NCBI GenBank assembly: GCA_947503345.1 | Contig: CANNCW010000002.1 | Location: 62,001 to 126,000 of the forward strand | DNA length: 64,000 nucleotides | Direction of reading: 5' to 3' | From: an uncultured Kangiella sp. | GTDB lineage: Bacteria; Pseudomonadota; Gammaproteobacteria; Enterobacterales; Kangiellaceae | Part shown: piece by piece, positions 51,095 through 61,519 of the stretch | Layout of the letters: every line of letters begins with the position of its first letter | How positions within the stretch are numbered: position 1 is the stretch's first letter | Position numbers and translations under genes: made by a program | Notes under the pieces: model-generated | Seen by the model: the letters and a program-made list of their open reading frames with translations, nothing else | Database searches by the model: none | Told to the model about the DNA's origin: nothing

Positions 51095-52488
51095 AAACTT
51101 ACATCTTGCTTATAATGTTCTCTTCCGTGAAGAAATTGCTTATTTCCTTTATCATCTATATAACTTGAGACAGACCAGTAAACGACATTATTACCATTAA
51201 ACGACAAAGCATAATCGGAACCATAAAAATCGCTCCCAGCTATATCGAGTTGATTGTCAATAGATGAAAAACCAATCCCACCTTGAGCTGTCACATTTGT
51301 AATTTTAAGATTTGAATTATTGGCTTTAAATTGTTTTTTGATCCTTACATTAGTTAAATTTACAATCGACTTTTTTATGATCAACTCTTTAACTTCAACA
51401 TCTTTTAAAGAGACTTTATCACAATCTTCAATGACTATTTTTTGAAACTGTCCTGTATAAGAAACATTAGCCTTATTGTCGCAGTAAGCATTTTTTTTAA
51501 CTTCATTATTATTAGTTATAACACTATTAATCTTTAAGCCAGTTAACCAATTCGTGACGGCAAAAGAGAATCCCCTTGGATTATCTAGCATCGGTGAATG
51601 ACCTAATTTATCAAGTACTTCTAAGTCACTATTTGAAATGTGCTTATTTAGAATATAAGCTGTCCGTAATGGTGCTACCGGATCATGTTCTCCCCAAAGA
51701 ATTAAAGTGGGTACTTTAATATTTCGGATTTCTTCTGAGAAATCTTCGGATATTAACCCTAAAGCTGCGTTAGCATTAGGTCTCTGTTTAAAAATAAATT
51801 CTCTGTTTTTCGGATTGGACAAAATATCTTCAGCATCTAACCAAGAGTCGCCACTCCTAATCAGCCTATCAGTAACAATGCCAACTTTTTGCTTTATAGT
51901 TCCCAAAACTCTTTTCAAAGGATTTTTGCTTTTAGTAGAAGATTGGCTTTGAGTCATGTAACGTGCAAAAACTGATTCCTGTAAAACACCTGCTACATCA
52001 ACTAAAACAAGTTTTTGTAAACTCTCGGGATAATCGCTAGCAAACTTCAATGATACTGCCCCACCTAATGAATGCCCCATAAGAATTGGCTCAGGATGTG
52101 CATATTGCTCAATTATCCACTGAATTAGAGACGCGTATAGTTGAGGAGTGTAAAATTGAGTTTCATCGTATTCAGACCCACCAAATCCAGGTAAATCCAG
52201 CAATATTAAATGATATTTTTTGCTTAACTCAGGAATTAATTTATACCAATCCTTTGAAGCATTGTTTCCTAATCCATGAACTAGAACCATAGATTGTTGG
52301 TTGTTTTTATTAATTTCAACAATTTTAATTTTTGTTTTAGTAATTGGATTATAAATTTGCTGGCTAAAATTTTGATAGATATCGACTTTTGATTCTGCAA
52401 TTTTAGAAATGTCCTTTTTTGTTGTGCAAGCACTAACAACTGTTAATATTAGACCGACAAAAATTATAAAACGAAAAATTCTATTCAT
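51091..52488 (-). CDS. Alpha/beta hydrolase lipoprotein with extra C-terminal domain
   Basis: A 465-residue protein with a lipobox VSAC ending near residue 21. An alpha/beta hydrolase domain (about 45-310) contains HGLGNNASKDW, nucleophile Ser in GHSLGGAVSL, a late Asp in LWGEHDPVAPLR and His in KLGHSPMLDNP. The C-terminal 140 residues are a separate domain of short alternating strands rich in Asn, Ile and Val (VEVKELIIKKSIVNLTNVRIKK style), resembling a small beta-helix. It starts eight bases inside the acyl-CoA dehydrogenase 3' end. The role is unknown, perhaps ester or lipid hydrolysis. Confidence 0.82.
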   Translation of the reverse strand: MNRIFRFIIFVGLILTVVSACTTKKDISKIAESKVDIYQNFSQQIYNPITKTKIKIVEINKNNQQSMVLVHGLGNNASKDWYKLIPELSKKYHLILLDLPGFGGSEYDETQFYTPQLYASLIQWIIEQYAHPEPILMGHSLGGAVSLKFASDYPESLQKLVLVDVAGVLQESVFARYMTQSQSSTKSKNPLKRVLGTIKQKVGIVTDRLIRSGDSWLDAEDILSNPKNREFIFKQRPNANAALGLISEDFSEEIRNIKVPTLILWGEHDPVAPLRTAYILNKHISNSDLEVLDKLGHSPMLDNPRGFSFAVTNWLTGLKINSVITNNNEVKKNAYCDNKANVSYTGQFQKIVIEDCDKVSLKDVEVKELIIKKSIVNLTNVRIKKQFKANNSNLKITNVTAQGGIGFSSIDNQLDIAGSDFYGSDYALSFNGNNVVYWSVSSYIDDKGNKQFLHGREHYKQDVSF

Positions 52489-54193
52489 TCAATTCACTTT
52501 CAATACTTGCTTTCAGTCCTAGTGTACGTGACAAGAGTCGTTTATAAAAGAAGTCGGCTAATACAATTTTCTCTTTTGCAAAAACATTAGACTCGTTATT
52601 CAAGTTAGCTACCATTTTTAGCCATAAATAGGCGTAAATAACTAATGCAGTATAATGCAGATAATCACAAGCGATTAGTTGTTGGATCTCAGCATCAGCC
52701 CTATCAATGATCGCTTTGCTTAGTTGCTCCAACTCTTCAAGTTTATGGTTTAATTGATTTTTCAAATCGCTATCCGCAAAATTTTGCAAATCGTTTCGAA
52801 TGATTTTAAGTAGCAAATTTAGGTAAGCACCTTTGTTGGCAACCAACTTTCTTCCTACTAAATCTAGAGCTTGAATACCATTAGTTCCTTCGTAAATTTG
52901 TGCAATTCGAGCATCACGAACATGTTGTTCCATACCCCACTCTTTTACATAACCATGGCCACCAAAACACTGCTGGCCAGTTGTACAAACTTCATAGCCC
53001 ATATCAGTAAAAAATGCTTTCGCAACAGGTGTTAAAAATGCTGCCATAGCATTAGCATCATTTATGTTTTCGACATCTTTTGAATGATGTGCAATATCTA
53101 AATAAGAACCCAGCCAAACTGCAAGAGCGCGGCCCGCTTGATTAAAAGCTTGCATAGAATTTAACATACGCTGAACATCACCATGCTTAATAATTGGCGA
53201 AGTTCCTTCATGTCCTTTTGAACGACCTTGCAAACGATCATGTGCATAGTCATTCGCTTGCTGATAAGCCATTTCCCCTAAACCAACGCCCTGTACACCG
53301 ATTGATAAACGCTCAAGGTTCATCATGGTAAACATACAACGCAATCCTTGATGTTCTCCCCCTATCAAATAACCTTTAGCATTATCAAAATTCATTACAC
53401 AAGTTGAAGAAGCTTTAATCCCCATTTTATGTTCAATCGAACCGCAAGTAACACCATTTCGATCACCGGTTGAGCCATCAAGATTAAGAGTAAATTTGGG
53501 TACTAAAAATAAGCTAATACCTTTAGGTCCAGCAGGCGCATTTGGCAATCTGGCAAGCACCAAATGAATGATGTTTTCAGCCATATCATGCTCACCTCCT
53601 GTGATAAATATTTTTGAACCTGAAATGCAGTAACTGCCATCATTTTTCGGTTCAGCCTTGGTTTTAATTAAGCCTAAATCAGAACCAGCATGAGCTTCTG
53701 TTAAGCACATTGAGCCTGACCATTCACCTGAGATCATTTTAGGCAAATAGGTGGATTTTATCTCTTCATCAGCATGTGCTTGCAACAAATGATAGGCACC
53801 AGCAGTTAAGCTACCATATAGGCAAAATGACGTATTTGTGGCATAAAAAGCCTCTTCCACCAAAACGTGCAAAGCTTTTGGTAAGCCCTGACCTCCAAAC
53901 TCTGGACTGGCGGTTAGAGATTGCCAACCAGCCTCAACAAAAGCTTGGTAAGCTTGCTTAAAACCCTTTGGCGTTGCTACCACGCCATTGTCATAACTAC
54001 ACCCTTCTTCATCGCCTGATTGATTGATTGGTTTTAAGACTTCACTAGCAAACTTTCCTGCTTCTTCTAATATTGCAGAATAAAGCTCGGTGTCAAAATC
54101 ACTAAAGTCGTCCACATCCCTAAACAATTGCTCAAATTTAAAAACATCTTTAATTAGAAACATCATGTCCTGATGCGGAATTTGATAACTCAT
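52481..54193 (-). CDS. Acyl-CoA dehydrogenase
   Basis: A 570-residue flavoenzyme catalysing the first step of fatty acid beta-oxidation. CLTEAHAGSDLGLIKTKA and ISGSKIFITGGEHD are the family signatures, and the catalytic Glu lies in IAQIYEGTNGIQALDLVGRKL. The C-terminal 130 residues form the extra helical domain of the larger acyl-CoA dehydrogenases. It is followed by the hydrolase with an 8-base overlap, and a terminator lies between it and the AGCS gene. It belongs functionally with fadD. Confidence 0.94.
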   Translation of the reverse strand: MSYQIPHQDMMFLIKDVFKFEQLFRDVDDFSDFDTELYSAILEEAGKFASEVLKPINQSGDEEGCSYDNGVVATPKGFKQAYQAFVEAGWQSLTASPEFGGQGLPKALHVLVEEAFYATNTSFCLYGSLTAGAYHLLQAHADEEIKSTYLPKMISGEWSGSMCLTEAHAGSDLGLIKTKAEPKNDGSYCISGSKIFITGGEHDMAENIIHLVLARLPNAPAGPKGISLFLVPKFTLNLDGSTGDRNGVTCGSIEHKMGIKASSTCVMNFDNAKGYLIGGEHQGLRCMFTMMNLERLSIGVQGVGLGEMAYQQANDYAHDRLQGRSKGHEGTSPIIKHGDVQRMLNSMQAFNQAGRALAVWLGSYLDIAHHSKDVENINDANAMAAFLTPVAKAFFTDMGYEVCTTGQQCFGGHGYVKEWGMEQHVRDARIAQIYEGTNGIQALDLVGRKLVANKGAYLNLLLKIIRNDLQNFADSDLKNQLNHKLEELEQLSKAIIDRADAEIQQLIACDYLHYTALVIYAYLWLKMVANLNNESNVFAKEKIVLADFFYKRLLSRTLGLKASIESELNE

Positions 54194-54237
54194 CGATTTA
54201 ATCCTACTTGTGAACCCATAAATTCATTCAAGTATAA

Positions 54238-54276
54238 AAAAAGCCTGGTCAGACCACAAGTCAAAACCAGGCTTTA
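54238..54276 (-). terminator. Intrinsic terminator of the AGCS symporter gene
   Basis: Stem AAAGCCTGGT/ACCAGGCTTT (54240-54249 with 54266-54275) with a 16-nt loop. On the minus strand it is followed by a T run (TTTTTTTATA). It lies about 20 bp after the symporter stop. Confidence 0.85.
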
Positions 54277-54294
54277 AAATACAAAGATTGTAAG

Positions 54295-56007
54295 TTAATC
54301 AGCTTTATTAGCGTTAAACTTAGTCCAATACTCTGAAACGGTTTGCTTCATATCTTTATGCAGCATTAATAACCCAATTAAGTTTGGTATGGTCATGAGT
54401 GCCACCGTAACATAAGCTAGCGACCAAATAATGGTAGCATCAACGATTGCCCCTAAGAAGAACAGGCCAACATAAACAATACGATAAGGTAGAACTGCAG
54501 CTGGTCCCCAAAGATAGGTAGCTGCACGATCGCCATAATAGGACCAAGCCACTGCTGTAGTGAACGCAAACAACAGTAATGCTATAGAAACAATAAATTT
54601 ACCATTTTCACCAAAGAATCCCTTGGTGAAGGCGATTGAGGTTAATCGAACAGAATGAACCAGTGATTTACCTTCCACAGTTAGATCTTCGCCTTCTAGC
54701 TGGCCATCAATAATATTGATTACACCTGTAATAGGTTTATCATCACGCTTATAAATAACATCTTCTGCCACTGAGCGAGCATTAATTAAAGTAAAGCCAT
54801 TTGATATAGCCTTACCTTCGTTAACAGAAATACTGCCAGTATAATTGGCAATAACATCTTCTTTAGCAGGATTGCGATCTAAGTGTTTATAAAGCTTTTG
54901 CACATCAGTTGTATTTTTATCGTTGTACTCACCTACTAAAAACTGCATATCCGAGCGATCAAACTGATTATGATGTTTCTCAGACCATACACCTGAGGAT
55001 AACAATGCCAAACCAGTGATAGTACAGATGATGATGGTGTCAATGAAGGGCTCTAATAATGAAACCATACCTTCAGATGCAGGCTCTTTACCCTTTGCTG
55101 CTGCGTGAGCGATTGGTGCAGAACCCTGCCCCGCTTCATTCGAGAATAAGCCTCGATTTACACCACGGTTAAAGGCATAAGCTAAACTCGCACCCATAAA
55201 ACCGCCAACAGCTGCTGAACCAGAAAACACCGAGCTAAAGATTGCTGTGAATGATGGAATGATATTTTCATAATTGTAGAAAATTACCGCAAATGCTCCT
55301 ACAACATAAACAAGCGCCATAAGTGGCACTACTTTTTCAGCCATTTTAGCAATCCGTTTGATACCACCAATAATTACTAATGCTAATAATACAGCTAGAA
55401 CAGCGCCAGTAATCCAAGTATCAATACCAAAGCTTGCATCGACAGCATTAGCAATACCATTAATTTGTGGCATATTGCCTGAGCCAATTGAGCTAACGAT
55501 CGTAGCTAAAGCAAAGAACACCGCCATCCATTTCATGTTCAGTTTCTTTTCCATGAAATACATTGGGCCACCCGCCATAGTGCCGTCAGCAGTTTTCTCA
55601 CGGTATTTGTGCGATAAAGTAACCTCAACAAATTTTGTAGTCATACCCAAAAATGCAGTTACCCACATCCAAAACAATGCAGCTGGACCACCTAAGAAAA
55701 TTGCTAAAGCAACACCACTAATGTTACCCGTGCCAACGGTACCTGATAACGCGGTAGATAATGCTGCAAAGTGGGAAGTGTCGCCTGGAGCATCTTTTTT
55801 TGTGTACTTCCCGCGTACGATGCGTAACGCTTGCCCAAAGTAGCGGATTTGAGGGAAGCCTAAATAAAGAGTGAAAAATACACCCACACCTAGTAATAAT
55901 AGTGGGAAGTAATCAGCAGACCCTAATACAGAGTCGACCATTAAAATGAAATTATGAATCGAATCGAGCAAAACCCTATCCCCATTGATTTTAGTTAGAA
56001 AATTCAA
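54295..56007 (-). CDS. AGCS-family alanine/glycine:cation symporter with internal insertion
   Basis: A 570-residue sodium:amino-acid symporter, longer than the usual 450-500. Signatures: [45 protein letters not shown], and [19 protein letters not shown] near the end. Between about residue 340 and 465 lies a hydrophilic, non-membrane insert ([15 protein letters not shown] to [11 protein letters not shown]). The start is uncertain: TTG at 56007 is the longest, TTG at 55971 has a GGGG ribosome site, and ATG at 55941 would still include the first helix. Confidence 0.9.
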   Translation of the reverse strand: MNFLTKINGDRVLLDSIHNFILMVDSVLGSADYFPLLLLGVGVFFTLYLGFPQIRYFGQALRIVRGKYTKKDAPGDTSHFAALSTALSGTVGTGNISGVALAIFLGGPAALFWMWVTAFLGMTTKFVEVTLSHKYREKTADGTMAGGPMYFMEKKLNMKWMAVFFALATIVSSIGSGNMPQINGIANAVDASFGIDTWITGAVLAVLLALVIIGGIKRIAKMAEKVVPLMALVYVVGAFAVIFYNYENIIPSFTAIFSSVFSGSAAVGGFMGASLAYAFNRGVNRGLFSNEAGQGSAPIAHAAAKGKEPASEGMVSLLEPFIDTIIICTITGLALLSSGVWSEKHHNQFDRSDMQFLVGEYNDKNTTDVQKLYKHLDRNPAKEDVIANYTGSISVNEGKAISNGFTLINARSVAEDVIYKRDDKPITGVINIIDGQLEGEDLTVEGKSLVHSVRLTSIAFTKGFFGENGKFIVSIALLLFAFTTAVAWSYYGDRAATYLWGPAAVLPYRIVYVGLFFLGAIVDATIIWSLAYVTVALMTIPNLIGLLMLHKDMKQTVSEYWTKFNANKAD

Positions 56008-56036
56008 CTAACCATACCATTTGAGATAGATATTGA

Positions 56037-57149
56037 CTAGCGCAAATCGTTATCTAATTCTTGTTCTTGGTACTCAAGGGGTAATTGCACAAAATTGGTA
56101 GATTCAGAGACATGAAAGCGAACTCCAATCCCTAATAATCTAACTGCCTTTTCGCGTCGATGAAAGCCCTCTTCTATTAGTTCATAAAATAAGTCATCAT
56201 TTATCCCGAAACTGGTTCGCTCGACAGTGGTTGCGGTAAAATCACTAAATTTCACTTTAGCATAAAGTTTATTGATCGGTGCATCAACTTTAGATTTAGC
56301 TATCCGTCTTTTAAGAGTTTCTAATAATTGTGGTAGCTCCCCCAAGCAATCTTCTAATTTGTATAAATCTTGTTCATAAGTATTTTCAACACTTAAAGAT
56401 TTGCGAGGATAAGAAACTATAACGTCACGGTTATCTATGCCATGGGCAAGTTTATGTAATCGATCACCATAACTTCCAAACTTTCTAGTTAAAGTTAACA
56501 AATTAAACTCGCGTATATCGGAGCAATTATAAATCCCCAAGTTATTCAGTTTTTGGGTGGTCTTTTTTCCTACACCTGGAATCTTTTTAACATCAAGTTG
56601 CTTTACAAAATTATCAATTTCATCTGGAGTAATTACAAATTGACCATTGGGTTTATTCCAATCGGAAGCAACTTTTGCCAAAAATTTATTAGGTGCTATT
56701 CCAGCAGAAGCCGTTAACTTTAACTCTTGATATATTTCATGTCGAATGGCTTGTGCAATATAAGTGGCGCTTCCTTTGTATTGTTCACAATTAGTCACAT
56801 CAAGAAAAGCTTCATCTAACGATAAAGGCTCAATTAAATTGGTGTACTTGGCAAAAATCGAACGGATAACTTTTGAATCATGCCGATACTTATCAAAGTT
56901 TCCACCCACAATAATCAAGCTTGGGCATAACCGCTTAGCATGAGCCGATGGCATTGCAGAGTGTATTCCATAAGCTCTAGCTTCATAATTACAAGTCGCA
57001 ATCACCCCACGACGAGATGGATCTCCTCCCACAGCAACAGGATGGCCAATCAAGCTGGGATCATCTCTAACTTCAATAGCCGCATAGTAGCAATCCATAT
57101 CAACATGGATAATTTTGCGCTGCTGATTGTCCAAAATATTCCTTTTCAT
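56037..57149 (-). CDS. dinB: DNA polymerase IV
   Basis: A 370-residue Y-family translesion polymerase. Metal ligands are in HVDMDCYYAAIEV and SLDEAFLDVT; the steric-gate and nucleotide region GVIATCNYEARAYGIHSAMPS is typical. IPGVGKKTTQKL forms the thumb helix-hairpin-helix. It lacks an obvious C-terminal clamp motif, although the tail VQLPLEYQEQELDNDLR could contain a weak QxxL-type one. It stands alone between the M16 peptidase and the symporter. Any SOS operator would have to lie in the short 72-bp gap upstream; none was recognised there. Confidence 0.95.
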   Translation of the reverse strand: MKRNILDNQQRKIIHVDMDCYYAAIEVRDDPSLIGHPVAVGGDPSRRGVIATCNYEARAYGIHSAMPSAHAKRLCPSLIIVGGNFDKYRHDSKVIRSIFAKYTNLIEPLSLDEAFLDVTNCEQYKGSATYIAQAIRHEIYQELKLTASAGIAPNKFLAKVASDWNKPNGQFVITPDEIDNFVKQLDVKKIPGVGKKTTQKLNNLGIYNCSDIREFNLLTLTRKFGSYGDRLHKLAHGIDNRDVIVSYPRKSLSVENTYEQDLYKLEDCLGELPQLLETLKRRIAKSKVDAPINKLYAKVKFSDFTATTVERTSFGINDDLFYELIEEGFHRREKAVRLLGIGVRFHVSESTNFVQLPLEYQEQELDNDLR

Positions 57150-57180
57150 GAATTAATTATATCGTGTAACCGGTTGGCAA

Positions 57181-57208
57181 AAAAAAGCCACTCTAGAGAG
57201 TGGCTTTT
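57181..57208 (-). terminator. Intrinsic terminator of the M16 peptidase gene
   Basis: Stem AAAAGCCACTC/GAGTGGCTTTT (57183-57193 with 57198-57208), loop TAGA. On the minus strand it continues into a run of eight T. It lies about 14 bp after the peptidase stop. Confidence 0.92.
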
Positions 57209-57221
57209 AATTAAATACAAC

Positions 57222-59978
57222 TTATTCAGCTGCGTCAATTTTAGCTTTATCACCTGCTTTGATGATGGATATTTCATCCAACTTCAAATGACGACGGAAT
57301 GCAGCATTAACATCTTCAACTTTTAGGTTTCTTAATTTTTCTTCATATTGTTTATCCCATTGCATAGAACGGTTTAAATCAATATTACCTGTTAAAGTTC
57401 TAACCAATCGATTGTCTTTAGCTCTATCGATACGATTACCTTGTAGGACACCTTTAACAGCATCATCCAGTTCTTGTTGTGTAAAACCATCCTTTACAAC
57501 ACGTTCAAACTCTTCCTTAAAGCCTTGCTCAACTTTAGCCAAATTCTCTGGCGCACAAATAGCATAAGCGCCAAAATTAGCGTTCTCGTCAAAAGAACCT
57601 GCATTAAACCAAGAGCCTGCACCATAACTTAAGCCGTCTTTTTGACGTAAACGAGTTGCTAAACGGCTGGAAATAAAGCCACCGCCAAACATTTGATTGG
57701 CCATCATTAGAGCTGGATAATCCTCATGATCATCACGCATTGGGAAGCTTACCATTGCGCCAAATGCTGCGCCCGCTTTATCAGGTGTGTTCACAAACTC
57801 ATTGATAGCTTCAACATCTTTAATCTCAGTCTTAACACGTTGATAAGGAACTTCAGATTTCCAGTCACCAATGGTCTTATCTAATGCCGACTTAACATTG
57901 TCCACTGAGAAGTCACCAACAAAAGCTATATCTGCATCTTGAGCACCCATAAAACTTTTATGGAACTCTTTTAGTTGAGATGGTTTAACAGCCTTAATTG
58001 CGGCAATTTCATCATCAATATCCATGCTATAGAAAGGATGTGATTTGTCATAAGGACTTAAATGGCGACTTAATTGACGGAAAACTTGCGAAGTTGGTTG
58101 TTGCTTTTGTTGCTCTAAACTTACCACCATTTCTTGCTTTAATATTTCCAATTCTTTCTCATCAAAACTTGGCTTCTTAAGAACTTCCTCAACCAATTCT
58201 AAAACTGCTGGTAAATTTTCTTTAGTGGTTGTAATGGTTACACCAGAATTTGTTGCTCCACCATAAGCTGAAACATTGGCTTTTAACTTATCAAATTCTG
58301 CTTGCAATTCTTCACGCGTAAACTTTTCTGTTCCACGATCTAACATACTCCCTGCCATGCGAGGAATAACATTAAGATTACGCAAATCATCCAAGTTGCC
58401 TAAATCAAAATTGATTCTTACTACTACGGATTCACCGCGAGTTTTCTTTGGCAAGTAAACAACCTTAGCACCGTTTTCTAATTCGACTTGAGTAACACGC
58501 GAATCTATATTGTCATGAGAGGGATCGAAATCTTCACCTTGAGCAACCTCTTCACGACCTTCATAGCCTTCTAACATTTTCTTAATATCAGACTTAGCAA
58601 ATCGCTCAATAGAATCAGCCCTATCAGGTTTTTGCTCTGGAATATATAAACCTAAAGTACGGTTGTCATTCACAAATAATTCATTAGCAACACGTTGTAC
58701 ATCCTCAGCGGTTACTTTCTCTAAACGGTCTCGGTTAAGGAATAACATTCTCCAATCGCCCATACCAACCCATTCGGTGAGGCCTATGGTAACGTTTTGT
58801 GAGTTATTAAATTGCAGCTCAATTTGCTTTAATAGTTTGGTTTTAGCACGCTCTACTTCTTCTTTGGTAATAGGCTTTGCAGCAGTATTTTCTAAAGTAT
58901 TTAAAACTGCTTTTTCCGTTGGTGCTAAATCTTTATCTTTAGCAACTTGCGCCATAAACAAAACTGCGCCAGGCTCTGCTAATTGAAATGCAAACCCGAA
59001 AGTGTTCGCTGCTAATTTATTTTTAACAACTTCTTTATGCAAGCGGCCTGTTTCGCTATCACCCATGATCTGAGTTAAAACTTGTACTGCCGCATAATCT
59101 TCATCAGCACCAGCAGGTGTTTTATACATAGCGCCAACCATTTGCACATCACCAGTACGACGCACCACTACTTTACGCTCACCATCTTGAATAGGCTCTT
59201 CTGTATAAAGCTCAGGAATAACACGAGTTGGTTTTTTAATATCTCCAAAATACTGCTCGATCTTTTTAATAAGCTCAGCTTCATCAACTTTGCCTGCAAC
59301 AATTAAAGTCGCATTGTCTGGTTGATAATATTTACGATAGAAAGCTTGCAAGTTAGAAATATCAACATTTTCTAGATCCGCACGAGCTCCGATTGTTGAT
59401 TTACCATAATTATGCCAATCAAAACCTGTGGCTAACAAGCGTTGGAATAATACTCTAAATGGGCTGTTCTCGCCGTTTTCTAACTCATTTCGAACCACTG
59501 TCATTTCACTATCTAAATCTTTCTTGGCAATGAACGAGTTAATCATTCGATCTGCCTCTAAATCTAATGCCCAATTTAAGTTTTCTTCTGTAGCAGAGAA
59601 AGTTTCAAAATAATTGGTTCTATCAAACCAGGTGGTGCCATTTGGTTCAGCACCATGATCCGTTAATTCTTTAGCAATATCAGGATGATTTGGCGTTCCT
59701 TTAAAAACAAGATGCTCTAATAAGTGAGCCATACCTGTCTCACCATAGTTTTCATGTTTTGAGCCTACATGATAAACAATATTTACAGTGACCGTTTCTT
59801 GTGTTTTATCTGGAAAAACAAGAACTTGTAGGCCATTATCTAGTTTGTATTCAGTAATACCTTCAACCGACGTAACTTTTTCAACGCCATCAGGTAATTT
59901 GGCAAAAGTTGAAAAGCTGGTAGAAGTAGCGGCAGCAAGAGTTAATGCTAGCGCCGTCTTTTTTAAATTAATTCTCAT
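57222..59978 (-). CDS. Exported M16 zinc metallopeptidase (pitrilysin family)
   Basis: A 918-residue periplasmic peptidase with a signal peptide (cleavage near TFAKLP, about residue 26). The inverted zinc motif H85-LLE88-H89 (HxxEH) lies in GMAHLLEHLVFKGT, with the distal Glu in VVRNELENGEN. A second, inactive M16 half follows (about 490-918), giving the two-lobed clam shell. The start has a ribosome site AAGGGAG and is preceded by a 178-bp gap. It probably degrades peptides in the periplasm. Confidence 0.94.
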   Translation of the reverse strand: MRINLKKTALALTLAAATSTSFSTFAKLPDGVEKVTSVEGITEYKLDNGLQVLVFPDKTQETVTVNIVYHVGSKHENYGETGMAHLLEHLVFKGTPNHPDIAKELTDHGAEPNGTTWFDRTNYFETFSATEENLNWALDLEADRMINSFIAKKDLDSEMTVVRNELENGENSPFRVLFQRLLATGFDWHNYGKSTIGARADLENVDISNLQAFYRKYYQPDNATLIVAGKVDEAELIKKIEQYFGDIKKPTRVIPELYTEEPIQDGERKVVVRRTGDVQMVGAMYKTPAGADEDYAAVQVLTQIMGDSETGRLHKEVVKNKLAANTFGFAFQLAEPGAVLFMAQVAKDKDLAPTEKAVLNTLENTAAKPITKEEVERAKTKLLKQIELQFNNSQNVTIGLTEWVGMGDWRMLFLNRDRLEKVTAEDVQRVANELFVNDNRTLGLYIPEQKPDRADSIERFAKSDIKKMLEGYEGREEVAQGEDFDPSHDNIDSRVTQVELENGAKVVYLPKKTRGESVVVRINFDLGNLDDLRNLNVIPRMAGSMLDRGTEKFTREELQAEFDKLKANVSAYGGATNSGVTITTTKENLPAVLELVEEVLKKPSFDEKELEILKQEMVVSLEQQKQQPTSQVFRQLSRHLSPYDKSHPFYSMDIDDEIAAIKAVKPSQLKEFHKSFMGAQDADIAFVGDFSVDNVKSALDKTIGDWKSEVPYQRVKTEIKDVEAINEFVNTPDKAGAAFGAMVSFPMRDDHEDYPALMMANQMFGGGFISSRLATRLRQKDGLSYGAGSWFNAGSFDENANFGAYAICAPENLAKVEQGFKEEFERVVKDGFTQQELDDAVKGVLQGNRIDRAKDNRLVRTLTGNIDLNRSMQWDKQYEEKLRNLKVEDVNAAFRRHLKLDEISIIKAGDKAKIDAAE

Positions 59979-60156
59979 GGAGCTCCCTTAATTGTATTGA
60001 TTCGATGACTCGTAAGAGTATCGTTCAAAGTATTGATTTTTTCTAGTATCAAAATGTTAACAAATATATCAATCCAAAATAACCCACTCATTGAGGCTGT
60101 TTATAAGCATCATTCGATAAAGAAAACCTTTGCCTTTAAAATTTAACAGTTCGTTA

Positions 60157-61509
60157 TTATTTCGTTGTATAAAATATCAAATTGATTTGAGCGCCACCCA
60201 GTTTGGCGCTTTTTTCTATCTGTATCTCAGCGTTGTAAGCTTCCATGATTTCTTTCACAACAGACATCCCAATTCCTTGCCCTTCTACGGTTTCATCTAG
60301 GCGCTTACCTCTGCTTAGAACAGCCTCTTGAACTTGCTTTGGAATACCAGGACCATCATCTTCTATTGATATAATGGCATTATTATCTGATTGTCTGGTA
60401 CTTATAAAAACCCTAGATTTAGCCCATTTACAAGCATTGTCTGTTAGGTTTCCACAAATCTCGTATAAATCACCTTCGTTAATATTGATCGCTAAATTCT
60501 TTTCTATGGCACTATCAATAGCAATACCTTTGTCAGCATAGACTTTAGCTAAGCCAGCAATAAGCTTATTAATGGCCGGCGCAATTTGAAATGGTGCTGC
60601 CATTACCTTTGGGCCACTGGTAGCTCTTTGCAATTGATAGCCCACAATTTGGTTCATTCGCTCAAGCTGTTCCTTGCTAATTTTACTTAACTCGAGGTTG
60701 CCCACTTTGTTTTGCAATGCAGACTGCATCACAGCTAAAGGGGTTTTTAAACTGTGTGCTAAATTGGCTAAAGTTTCTTTATAGCGTTTTGATTGCTCAC
60801 GTTCATTATTAATAAAGAGATTAATGCTATCTGTTAAACCCTGAATTTCTTTTGGATAATTATCGCCAAGTTTAGTAGCTATACCTTTTTTAACTTGGCT
60901 TAATTCATGAGTGATCTTGCGCATAGGCTTAAAAGTCCATCGCAATACTAAGAATAAAACAAATAGTAATGATAATGCTAAAACACCTAACCAAATAAGT
61001 AGTTTATTGCGATACGCAGATACTACTTGCTTGTAAGCTCGCTTATTTTCCAAAACAATAAAATGATAAAGTGCAATTTCACCCTCTTCAGACTCCCACT
61101 CAGTTACAAAATGAAATTGAAAATATTCCTTATCGGGTAAAGATAAATCATACAATTTAGGCTCGCCTGGCAAGGTTAAAGGAACTTTAAGATTCGTTTC
61201 CTCTGAAGACACGGAGCTCCACACTAAGGTTTCAGTCTCATCAAAAACCAAGGCACTTAACCCGCTGGCATACTGGTTAAAACGTTGATCAATTTGAGGT
61301 TCTTCAGGAATAAATAAAAAGTCTTTCTCTTCGAGTTCTGCGGCAGATAAAAGGCCATAAAACTGTGCAGTTAAACGCTCAAAAGTTGCTTGTCGAATAC
61401 CTGATTCATAAGATTTTAAGAGTACGGCACTCATCGCCAAAATAAAAAACACCAGCACAATACTGGTGTTTAATAAAAGACGTTTTTGTAATGAGTAAGC
61501 CTGTGACAA
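60157..61509 (-). CDS. PhoQ-like sensor histidine kinase
   Basis: A 450-residue membrane sensor kinase. The first helix covers about 13-30, an acidic periplasmic domain (about 35-165) contains DETETLVWSS and other acidic runs as in cation-sensing PhoQ, and the second helix lies at about 170-190. The phospho-acceptor is H252 in NLAHSLKTPLAVMQS, the PhoQ-type H box; N and G boxes (NLTDNACKWA, EDDGPGIP, GQGIGMSVV) follow. The start is TTG at 61509 with AAGG upstream, 10 bp after the regulator stop. Mg2+ or antimicrobial-peptide sensing is the likely input. Confidence 0.9.
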   Translation of the reverse strand: MSQAYSLQKRLLLNTSIVLVFFILAMSAVLLKSYESGIRQATFERLTAQFYGLLSAAELEEKDFLFIPEEPQIDQRFNQYASGLSALVFDETETLVWSSVSSEETNLKVPLTLPGEPKLYDLSLPDKEYFQFHFVTEWESEEGEIALYHFIVLENKRAYKQVVSAYRNKLLIWLGVLALSLLFVLFLVLRWTFKPMRKITHELSQVKKGIATKLGDNYPKEIQGLTDSINLFINNEREQSKRYKETLANLAHSLKTPLAVMQSALQNKVGNLELSKISKEQLERMNQIVGYQLQRATSGPKVMAAPFQIAPAINKLIAGLAKVYADKGIAIDSAIEKNLAININEGDLYEICGNLTDNACKWAKSRVFISTRQSDNNAIISIEDDGPGIPKQVQEAVLSRGKRLDETVEGQGIGMSVVKEIMEAYNAEIQIEKSAKLGGAQINLIFYTTK

Positions 61510-61519
61510 ACGTCAATCC

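Noticed and set aside
55358..55843. 161-codon open frame opposite the AGCS symporter
   Set aside because: Antisense to conserved helices; composition mirrors the real gene and shows no independent motif.
57150..57221. LexA operator before dinB
   Set aside because: No CTGT-N8-ACAG pattern in the gap; only the M16 terminator is visible.
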